Shown one piece after another: positions 44,798-51,850 of a DNA stretch of 64,000 bases. Below the pieces are notes generated by a model. It was given only the letters and a program-made list of their open reading frames with translations. It was not told the DNA's origin and searched no databases. Positions within the stretch are counted from its first letter, which is position 1. The number at the start of each line of letters is the position of its first letter. Made by a program: the position numbers and the translations under genes. Source of the stretch: Zavarzinella formosa DSM 19928 (GTDB lineage Bacteria > Planctomycetota > Planctomycetia > Gemmatales > Gemmataceae); contig NZ_JH636444.1 of NCBI RefSeq assembly GCF_000255705.1, positions 201,044-265,043 of the forward strand. Reading direction: 5' to 3'.

Positions 44798-45382
44798 ATG
44801 GCGAAAAGCTACTTTGAATTGCTCCGCGATCCACGATGGCAGCGCAAACGCTTGGAGGCGATGCAAGCGGCCGACTTCAAATGCGAACGATGCGCGAAAA
44901 AAGACAAGACGCTGAACGTGCATCACAGGCATTACCGAAAAGGCGCGGCACCTTGGGAATATCGGCCCAACGAACTGGCCTGCCTTTGTGAAGACTGCCA
45001 TTCATCTGTGACCACACAGTTGGAACATCTCAAGGTTCTGACCGGCAAACTGCTTGAACAATTTTCATTGGATCTTGTGACAGGATACACCAAGGGGCTG
45101 GTGTTTCTTGGCGAGTACTACCGCGCGAGGTACGCCAACAAAAAATCGGAAGAGGCTATTGACGCGGTCACACAGGAGCTTCTCGGCGATGCTCAAATAG
45201 AGGGGTTTGTCCACTCTCTTGGCATCTCGGAATTCGCCGGCGTGACAAAAGAAGATGTTGCCATCTACATGAACGAAAACGAGGAATTCGAGGAAATGGC
45301 CAATGAGATTGGGCCATGTGGATTTATCACCGTGGCCGATCTTGATGAGATCATTGAGGCCGGGAAGCGAGGTTCTCAATAA
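44798..45382 (+). CDS. HNH-type protein
   Basis: This 194-residue protein begins with an HNH-like zinc cluster: CERCAKKDKTLNVHHRHYRKGAAPWEYRPNELACLCEDCH (about 28-68). The remainder is helical and acidic. It sits right after the truncated DUF1376 remnant and before the replication-organiser gene, which is a typical setting for a mobile HNH gene. It overlaps the next gene by one base. Confidence 0.75.
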   Translation: MAKSYFELLRDPRWQRKRLEAMQAADFKCERCAKKDKTLNVHHRHYRKGAAPWEYRPNELACLCEDCHSSVTTQLEHLKVLTGKLLEQFSLDLVTGYTKGLVFLGEYYRARYANKKSEEAIDAVTQELLGDAQIEGFVHSLGISEFAGVTKEDVAIYMNENEEFEEMANEIGPCGFITVADLDEIIEAGKRGSQ

Positions 45383-46344
45383 TGGCTGCAACGGTCAGAA
45401 TCGAAAACGAAGCGTTCGGGGACCCTCGCATTCAAATGCTTGGCATGCTTTCCGGGTACAACTCGTATGAGGCGCTGGGGCGCATGGCTCACCTCTGGCG
45501 GGTCTGCACGGAACGCGAGAGCTACATCGTTGATTCGTTGTGGATAAACATCTGTCTGGGTCCAAAGGGGACAGAGAACATTGTTCATGCCGGGCTGGCT
45601 GAAGTGACCGAGGAAGGCATCAGGATCAAGGGCACCGAAGGCCGCATTGAATGGCTCAAAAAGGCAAGAGAATCCGGTAAAGTCGGTGGTCAGGCAAGCG
45701 CCAAAGCTCGCATTGCCAAGGCTAAATCTGCGTCAATTCGGGCCTCAAGCAACCCTACAAGCGACCCTACTAGCGACCCTCAACCAACCCTTGAGCGACC
45801 CTTGAGCGACCCTCAACCAACCCTACAAGCGACCCTCAACCAACCCTACAATGGTGGCTCAAGGGTTTTCAACCCTCTTACTCCTTCTCTTATTAAAGAA
45901 TTACCTTCGGTAATTCCTTTGCAGGACGAGCCGACAAAACCGCCCGCCCAACCGCCGCCGAGAAAGCCGAAAGCCAGAACGCCCCGCGACGACCTTTTCG
46001 ATGCGATTGTTGAAGTCACTGGTTCGCTCAAGAACGCGAACCGTGGAATCATCGGCAAAGTTTCTGCGGCCTTGTTCAGCGAGGAACCGCCCATCACGCC
46101 CGACGAAGTGAGGCAGTTCGGGAAGCGATTTCATGAGCTTTGTCCGTGGGCCGGCAAGCATCCGGTCAGACACCAACCCACACCCGGAGAGTTACAAAAT
46201 CATGTTGGCAAAGTCAGATCAAACACGGGATCAACCGGCGGCATTGGGAGACCTGGCCGCGCGGAGGCTAGCCCAGATAAATACGCGGGTTTCGACTGCA
46301 CCGGCACGACGACCAACGCTGACGGAACACACGCCGGTGATTAG
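45382..46344 (+). CDS. Replication-organiser-like phage protein
   Basis: This 320-residue protein starts directly after the HNH stop. The first 115 residues (IQMLGMLSGYNSYEALGRMAHLWRVCTERE, then HAGLAEVTEEGIRIKGTEGRIEWLKKARESGKVGG) look like the N-terminal domain of phage replisome organisers. The middle is a repeat of NPTSDPTSDPQPT-type residues encoded by the iterons. The C-terminal part (about 200-320) is flexible. It precedes the helicase-loader gene, matching the order of lambda O and P. Confidence 0.7.
   Translation: MAATVRIENEAFGDPRIQMLGMLSGYNSYEALGRMAHLWRVCTERESYIVDSLWINICLGPKGTENIVHAGLAEVTEEGIRIKGTEGRIEWLKKARESGKVGGQASAKARIAKAKSASIRASSNPTSDPTSDPQPTLERPLSDPQPTLQATLNQPYNGGSRVFNPLTPSLIKELPSVIPLQDEPTKPPAQPPPRKPKARTPRDDLFDAIVEVTGSLKNANRGIIGKVSAALFSEEPPITPDEVRQFGKRFHELCPWAGKHPVRHQPTPGELQNHVGKVRSNTGSTGGIGRPGRAEASPDKYAGFDCTGTTTNADGTHAGD
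45746..45847 (+). repeat. Iteron-like tandem repeats, possible phage origin
   Basis: Nine units of 11-12 bases with a common end (A/G)AC-C-C-T, such as AAGCGACCCT, ACTAGCGACCCT, TGAGCGACCCT and CAACCAACCCT, run head to tail. An AT-rich stretch and an exact GAATTACC/GGTAATTC hairpin (45898-45916) follow. This resembles the iteron plus AT-rich origin in lambda's O gene. Confidence 0.6.
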
Positions 46345-46918
46345 CGCATGCCGTGAAGAACGGCGGTCGTGGGATCAGATTGCCGAACCGCTGCGGGATA
46401 CACTCACAGCACTCGCGGAAGGCAAGCAACAATGGCCGCTGTATCTCTTCGGACCTCCAGGCACGGGCAAGACTTCGGCGGCACTGGCGATGCTGGACAG
46501 GTTCGGGCGAATGCCTGCTGAATGGCGAACGGCACCGGTAATCCAAGACTGGTTTGCGGGGTTCATCCGCGTGCGTTCTCTGGGCGTGCTGATCGAGGCT
46601 GACAAGGGTCAATTCCCTTGGTATCGAGAAGGCGATTCGGGCACGGTGCAGAGGGCCTCATTGGTCAGGGTGATTGAGCAAGCGCCCTTGATTGTGTTCG
46701 ATGAGATCGGGGTTGGAAGCGAAGCGAGTTCATGGGCGCTGAGAACGATGCTTGAACTACTTGATCCGAGAACCGGGAACCCGTCAAAGCCTTTGATCGT
46801 CACCGGGAACGTGAAGCCGACCGACCTCGCAAAACTATGGGATGATCGCATCGCTGATCGAATATTGCGGGGCACTCGATTTCACCTCGCGGGGGTGAGC
46901 AGGCGCACGGGGCGGTGA
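46202..46918 (+). CDS. DnaC/IstB-like helicase loader ATPase
   Basis: From ATG at 46202 this is 238 residues. Walker A GPPGTGKT at 84-91, Walker B LIVFDEIG, and the C-terminal DRIADRILRGTRFHLAGVSRR match DnaC-type loaders, which place the helicase at the origin. It overlaps the organiser gene by 143 bases. An earlier in-frame ATG at 46133 with a GGGAAG site is also possible. Confidence 0.82.
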   Translation: MLAKSDQTRDQPAALGDLAARRLAQINTRVSTAPARRPTLTEHTPVISACREERRSWDQIAEPLRDTLTALAEGKQQWPLYLFGPPGTGKTSAALAMLDRFGRMPAEWRTAPVIQDWFAGFIRVRSLGVLIEADKGQFPWYREGDSGTVQRASLVRVIEQAPLIVFDEIGVGSEASSWALRTMLELLDPRTGNPSKPLIVTGNVKPTDLAKLWDDRIADRILRGTRFHLAGVSRRTGR

Positions 46919-46936
46919 TTGAGCGTTCTGTTTTAC

Positions 46937-46958
46937 TGTAACGTGTTGACACGTTACA
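46937..46958. promoter_or_regulatory. Operator-like dyad, copy 4 (perfect)
   Basis: TGTAACGTGT and ACACGTTACA are exact inverse complements with TG between. TTGACA, a perfect -35 box, lies inside it at 46946-46951. It is upstream of the 47073 gene and the late operon. Confidence 0.75.
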
Positions 46959-46976
46959 AGATTCTGCGAGAATATT
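46946..46976 (+). promoter_or_regulatory. Candidate late promoter overlapped by the dyad
   Basis: TTGACA at 46946-46951 serves as -35; GAATAT at 46970-46975 with an 18-base spacer is a weak -10. A regulator bound to the dyad would cover the -35. Confidence 0.5.
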
Positions 46977-47072
46977 TTTCACGGGTCCTTCCGGGGGTCG
47001 TTGAACTGCCGACCTCAACGGGAACAGCCAGCAATTGCCCGCGAGTTTGTTTATTTCAAGATCGGACAAATC

Positions 47073-47411
47073 ATGAGCGAGTTGGCGAAGATCATCGGCC
47101 TGATTCTGACCGTGATAGCGCGTCCGTTTGAACGAAAAAAACGCGTGGTTTTGGTTGGCAAGTGGCCAATGTTGGGCGGCGGGTTCTCTGTTGTTCGTGT
47201 CTTGGAGCCAACTCAGGTGAGCGGTGCGATTGGCATTGTCCGGCACTGTGGCGATGACGTGGTTCTCTACGAGGACGGATCAACAAGCATCGGGAAAAAC
47301 AACGAATGGTTCCCGCATTCGGGGTTTAACAGGCAAGAACTTCAGTTTCATTCGATTAGACCAAAGGTTGAAACTGTCCGGGAAAGGATCAAGTTGCCGC
47401 AAGACAAGTAA
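47073..47411 (+). CDS. Phage protein before terminase
   Basis: From the ATG at 47073 this is 112 residues. A hydrophobic start (LAKIIGLILTVIARPF) may be a membrane helix; the rest is beta-like with VVLVGKWPMLGGGFSVVRVLEPTQVSGAIGIVRHCGDDVVLYEDGSTSIG. It is the first gene after the copy-4 dyad. No family recognised. Confidence 0.6.
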   Translation: MSELAKIIGLILTVIARPFERKKRVVLVGKWPMLGGGFSVVRVLEPTQVSGAIGIVRHCGDDVVLYEDGSTSIGKNNEWFPHSGFNRQELQFHSIRPKVETVRERIKLPQDK

Positions 47412-47465
47412 AGCGGCGTGACATTGAATGCGTTTGCTTGATTTCTGACCAACCCGGGCGGGATC

Positions 47466-49592
47466 GTGGCCACTTCAGACAATGACCAGCCCGGTAAAGA
47501 CGCTTACGCGAAGCATCGTCAAGCAATGGCCGGGAAGTCCCGCGCCAAGTCGGCAGCGGGCCGTGAGATTGGCCCGCTGCCTCCGGTGGTTGATCCAGAG
47601 CGGAAGGCGGCTTGTTCTTTATCGCTAAAACTCTTCTGCGAAACGTACCTTTCCGAACGCTTCGATCTCGCATGGTCCGATGACCAAATAACCGCAATTC
47701 TGCGGCTTCAGACCCTCGCCCTTATCGGCGGTCTGTTCGCCTTAGCCATGCCACGGGGCAGCGGCAAAACTGCACTTTGTGAGGCGGCCGCGCTGTGGGC
47801 GATCTTGTATGGACATCGCCGGTTCGTGGTGATGATCGGAGCGAGCGAACCCGCATCGCTGGAGTTGCTTGAATCGATCAAGATGGCGGTTGAGACAAAC
47901 GATCTCCTCGCGGAAGACTTTCCCGAAGTGTGCTTTCCGATTCGGCAGATGGAAGGGCAAACCTCGCGGGCGAACGGACAGACGGTTGACGGCACGCGAA
48001 CGCGCATCGGATGGACGGAGAAGGAGGCCGTGTTCCCGACGATCAAGGGCAGCAAGGCAAGCGGGTCGGTGATCCGGGCGGCGGGGATCATGGGCCGGGT
48101 GCGCGGGATGAAGGCGGCGACGGCCGGCGGGCGGTCGATCCGGCCGGATTTCGTCATCGTGGACGACGCGCAGGATGACGAATCGGCCGAGTCCCCAACT
48201 CAAACGGCGAAGCGTGAACGGGTGTTGACGGGCGCGCTGAAGGGATTGGCCGGGCCGGGGAAGACGATTTCGATTGCGGTTCCTTGCACGGTCATTGCCG
48301 TGAATGACCTTTCCGACCGATTGCTTGACCGGAAACGCAATCCGGCGTTTCGGGGCGAGAGAATGAAAATGGTCTACCGGTTCCCGAACCGGATGGATCT
48401 TTGGGACCAATACGCCGAGCTTCGCCGCGAATCGTTCCGCATGGGTGGCGAAGGCGAGCAAGCAACGGAGTTCTATCGGGCAAATCAGACCGAAATGGAC
48501 GCCGGGTGCAAAGTCGCTTGGGCGGCGCGATTCGATGCGACCAATGAGTTGAGCGCGATCCAGGCGGCGATGAACATCAAGATCGACAACCCGGCGTCAT
48601 TCGCGGCCGAGTATCAGAATCAGCCATTGACAGAGGCCCAACCAGGGATGCGGTCACTCAATGCGTCGATCTTGCTTCAACGGACTTCGGGTGTCTCGCG
48701 GCTCGAAGTGCCTCGCGATTGTTCCACGCTCACGGCGTTCGTGGACTGTCACAAAGAAATCCTCTGGTACATGGTCGTCGCGTGGGATGCGAAGTTCGGC
48801 GGGTCGATCATCGACAGCGGGACATGGCCGAAACAGGATCGTGCGTCGTTCCGGCATGACGATCCGCGCCCAGGATTCACGGTGCAATATCCGGGAATCC
48901 AGACGGACGACGCGCGGCTTTATGCTGGTCTGCGTGATCTGACCTCGGCGCTGTTGAGTCAGGAATACATGCGGCATGAGACGGGAGAAGCGCATCGGAT
49001 TTCAATGTGTCTTGTTGACCGAGGATACAAGCCCGAGGTGGTTCACAAGGTTTGTCGGGAGTCTCCGCACGCGGCGATTTTGCGGCCGTCGCTGGGGCAC
49101 GCGGTCGGAAGCACGGGGCGGGCGGTGCGTCAGTGGGCGAATGTTCCCGGCGAAGTGGTCAGCCCCCCCGGCGCGCCCGCATGGCGTTGGGGATATGCGA
49201 AGGGCGAACACGCTACGGGAAGGCGGGTCATATTCGATGCGGACGAATGGAAGACGTTCGCCGCGGATCGACTCACGACGCCGCAAGGCGGTTACGCCCC
49301 GGTGTTGTTGTTCTCCGGCGGCGACAATCGGATGCTCGCGGATCATCTGTGCGGGGAGTTTGGCGCGCCCGCGAGGACGACGGGGGGAATGGAATACGAG
49401 AAGTGGGTTGCGAGGCCGAATCGGGATTTGCATTTATGGGACTGTTTCGTGGGGTGCTGTGTCGGAGCGGGTGTCGCGGGTTTGCGCTGGAGTCCGGCGG
49501 CGGCGGCGGGGCAATCGGAGAAGCCGAAAGAACAACGCAAGAGAGTGAAATGGTCCGAGCGATTCAAAGACAAGTTCGAGGAGTGGCAATGA
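47466..49592 (+). CDS. terL: Terminase large subunit
   Basis: This 708-residue protein starts with GTG at 47466 after a GGGCGGGAT site. The ATPase has Walker A MPRGSGKT at 95-102 and Walker B IVDDAQ with D233-D234. The C-terminal nuclease half (about 400-650) contains Asp-rich segments such as LTAFVDCHKE and LVDRGY. It packages DNA into the procapsid. No separate small subunit is recognised; a small upstream gene may play that part. Confidence 0.88.
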   Translation: MATSDNDQPGKDAYAKHRQAMAGKSRAKSAAGREIGPLPPVVDPERKAACSLSLKLFCETYLSERFDLAWSDDQITAILRLQTLALIGGLFALAMPRGSGKTALCEAAALWAILYGHRRFVVMIGASEPASLELLESIKMAVETNDLLAEDFPEVCFPIRQMEGQTSRANGQTVDGTRTRIGWTEKEAVFPTIKGSKASGSVIRAAGIMGRVRGMKAATAGGRSIRPDFVIVDDAQDDESAESPTQTAKRERVLTGALKGLAGPGKTISIAVPCTVIAVNDLSDRLLDRKRNPAFRGERMKMVYRFPNRMDLWDQYAELRRESFRMGGEGEQATEFYRANQTEMDAGCKVAWAARFDATNELSAIQAAMNIKIDNPASFAAEYQNQPLTEAQPGMRSLNASILLQRTSGVSRLEVPRDCSTLTAFVDCHKEILWYMVVAWDAKFGGSIIDSGTWPKQDRASFRHDDPRPGFTVQYPGIQTDDARLYAGLRDLTSALLSQEYMRHETGEAHRISMCLVDRGYKPEVVHKVCRESPHAAILRPSLGHAVGSTGRAVRQWANVPGEVVSPPGAPAWRWGYAKGEHATGRRVIFDADEWKTFAADRLTTPQGGYAPVLLFSGGDNRMLADHLCGEFGAPARTTGGMEYEKWVARPNRDLHLWDCFVGCCVGAGVAGLRWSPAAAAGQSEKPKEQRKRVKWSERFKDKFEEWQ

Positions 49593-49753
49593 AAAAGCCT
49601 CGCGGCATTCTCTGCCCAAAGTGCGCCTCTCCCATGCGGGTTCACAGCACAAAACGTCCGACCGCCGGGTTGGTTGTTCGCTATCGGAAATGTCCGGCAT
49701 GCAGTGCCATGAGCCGAACCGAGGAACGCGTGAGACTCATCGGCGGGAAATAG
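49589..49753 (+). CDS. Ogr/Delta-like zinc-ribbon protein
   Basis: This 54-residue protein overlaps the terminase stop by ATGA. CPKC at 9-12 and CPAC near 36-39 with basic residues between fit the small Ogr/Delta zinc-binding activators of late genes in P2-like phages. Its position between terminase and the capsid operon would fit a late regulator, but this is inference. Confidence 0.65.
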   Translation: MKKPRGILCPKCASPMRVHSTKRPTAGLVVRYRKCPACSAMSRTEERVRLIGGK

Positions 49754-49853
49754 TCCCACTAATGGGAACGTCTCTCCATTTTACCGATTCACATATTGCA
49801 TTCCCTTGATGCGTTTGCCAAGGTGAGTTCATCTCACACGGGGAACGCTCGAC

Positions 49854-50075
49854 ATGCCCGATCTCAGCGACGAAATCGCCGATGCCGCCGCAAACCCCGC
49901 CAGCGCCGAGGCTGACGGCGTCAAAGCGCAGGCTCAGCCAATCCCCGATTTGATCGAAGCCGACCGCTACCTTGCCGGCAAGACTGCGCTTAACGGCGCC
50001 AATCCCAAGGGCGGCCAGCGCTCCGGGTTCAACGCATTGCGAAGAGGTGTCTTTGTGCCGAGGGGGACCGTCTAA
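49854..50075 (+). CDS. Small head protein at the gpW position
   Basis: This 73-residue protein (PDLSDEIADAAANPASAEADG, then PIPDLIEADRYLAGKTALNGANPKGG) is found between terminase and portal. It resembles small phage proteins of the type described at this place, probably a connector or gpW-like factor. The stop overlaps the portal start (TAATG). Confidence 0.7.
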   Translation: MPDLSDEIADAAANPASAEADGVKAQAQPIPDLIEADRYLAGKTALNGANPKGGQRSGFNALRRGVFVPRGTV

Positions 50076-51850
50076 TGGGCCTGATCGGCAAAGCCAGGAC
50101 GATGGCCGCCAAGTTCTTCGGTGAGGTCTCCCGGAAAATCGGGAGGCCGCAATCGAAAACTTGGATGCGTGCGCGTTATGACGCGGCGCAGACCAACGAC
50201 CAGAACAAGCGTCATTGGTCGAATGCCGACGACACCAGTCCGAACAGTGCCAACCTTCCCGGCGTGCGTCAGACTCTTCGCCGTCGAAGCCGGTACGAAG
50301 CCGCGAACAATGGTTTTTGCAAAGGCTTGTTGCGAACTCTCCGGAATGATGTGATCGGCATTGGCCCGAGGCTTCAGCTTTCGCTTCCGGCGACGTGGAT
50401 CGATCCGGACTTTCAAACCAAGATGGCGACACCGGAGAATGCGGCCCATGAAGTGGAGCGACGCTTCAAGAAGTGGCTGAAGGCGGCCGGAATCGCGCAA
50501 GTCTTGCGGATCATGCAGGAGAGTTCCGACCGGGATGGCGAAGTCTTCGGCGTGTTTGTGACGAACCCGAAAATTCAGGATCGTGTTCATCTGACCTTGC
50601 GCGCAGTCGAGGCCGACCAATGCACGACGCCAACCTTCACCGGGCTTGATCCGCTGGCTGTTGACGGAATCCGATTTGACGAATTTGGAAATTCGGTTGA
50701 GTTCCATTTTCTCAAGTATCATCCGCGAGATCCGTACCCGCGAGGATACGCGGACTTCGACCGGGTTGATGGCCGTTACGTCGTTCACTGGTATGATCCC
50801 GACCGGCCCGGACAGCGACGGGGCATTCCTGCCCTGACCGCCAGCTTGCCACTTTATGCGACGCTTCGCCGGTACGGTAGCGCCGTGCTGGCTGCCGCCG
50901 AAACAGCGGCGAATCATGCGGCCGTCCTGACGACCGACCAACCGCCGCCGGAGGGCACCCCGCCGGATGACGATCTTCCCGAGAACTTTGACCGAATCCC
51001 TCTGCCTCAAAACGGCGGCGTCACTCTGCCATATGGCTGGTCTCTGACGCAGATGGATGCGAAGCAACCGACGACGACGTTTCCCCAGCATCAAGCCACG
51101 GTGTTGACGGAGACGGGCGCCCCGGTTTGCGCGCCCCGGAATGTCAGCACGAAAAGCAGCGCGGAGTACAACTATTCGTCCGCGCGTCTCGACCATCTCC
51201 CGTATCGTCGGTCCATCGAAATCACGCGTGATCGGTCGGGAGACGAGATCCTAGACCGGCTGTTTCTGGCTTGGCTTCAAGAGGCCCTTTTGATCGAAGG
51301 TCATTTGCCAGATGGCCTGCCTCCCGTCTGCGAATGGGAATGGGTCTGGCAGTGGCAGGGCTTTGAATCCATCGACCCGGTGAAAGACGCGACGGCCATT
51401 GATATCGGGCTGAAGAACGGCACGCTGACGCTCGCCGAAGTTCTCGCAAATCGCGGGATTGATTGGGAAGAACACCTGGCGCAGAAGGCCCGCGAGCAAG
51501 ACAAGCTCAATGAATACGGACTGAGCGCTGTGATGATTGCCGCCACTGGAACAGCAATGCCCGCCGGTGACGGCGAAGATGGCGCGAACAATAGTTCGGC
51601 GAGCCAGGCGGCGGCGTCCGGCGGCGTTCAGGCGACCGCCCTCAATGGAGCGCAGTTCGATTCTCTATTGGGGCTGGCTGACCGGCTGGCTGCCGGGACA
51701 TTCAACGCCGATTCGGCGAAAGCCTTGGTGAAGATGGGCTTCCCGCTGATCAGTGACAAACTGATTCTCCGTTTCGTCGATGGCTTGGTGAGTGCCCCAA
51801 AACCGCCAGCCACGGAGGGGGCCACCAGTGCCGCGACCCAAACAGCGTAA
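50075..51850 (+). CDS. Portal protein (lambda family)
   Basis: This 591-residue protein has the lambda-type portal core: RRRSRYEAANNGFCKGLLRTLRNDVIGIGPRLQ near 67-99, then HLTLRAVEADQCTTP, and a helical clip region. The portal forms the dodecameric DNA channel at the capsid vertex. The end of the gene overlaps the protease-capsid gene by 23 bases. Confidence 0.85.
   Translation: MGLIGKARTMAAKFFGEVSRKIGRPQSKTWMRARYDAAQTNDQNKRHWSNADDTSPNSANLPGVRQTLRRRSRYEAANNGFCKGLLRTLRNDVIGIGPRLQLSLPATWIDPDFQTKMATPENAAHEVERRFKKWLKAAGIAQVLRIMQESSDRDGEVFGVFVTNPKIQDRVHLTLRAVEADQCTTPTFTGLDPLAVDGIRFDEFGNSVEFHFLKYHPRDPYPRGYADFDRVDGRYVVHWYDPDRPGQRRGIPALTASLPLYATLRRYGSAVLAAAETAANHAAVLTTDQPPPEGTPPDDDLPENFDRIPLPQNGGVTLPYGWSLTQMDAKQPTTTFPQHQATVLTETGAPVCAPRNVSTKSSAEYNYSSARLDHLPYRRSIEITRDRSGDEILDRLFLAWLQEALLIEGHLPDGLPPVCEWEWVWQWQGFESIDPVKDATAIDIGLKNGTLTLAEVLANRGIDWEEHLAQKAREQDKLNEYGLSAVMIAATGTAMPAGDGEDGANNSSASQAAASGGVQATALNGAQFDSLLGLADRLAAGTFNADSAKALVKMGFPLISDKLILRFVDGLVSAPKPPATEGATSAATQTA

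Noticed and set aside
49052..49753. 233-residue plus-strand frame over the terminase end
   Set aside because: Only its last 54 codons, from 49589, form a plausible zinc-ribbon gene; the rest is an out-of-frame reading of terminase.
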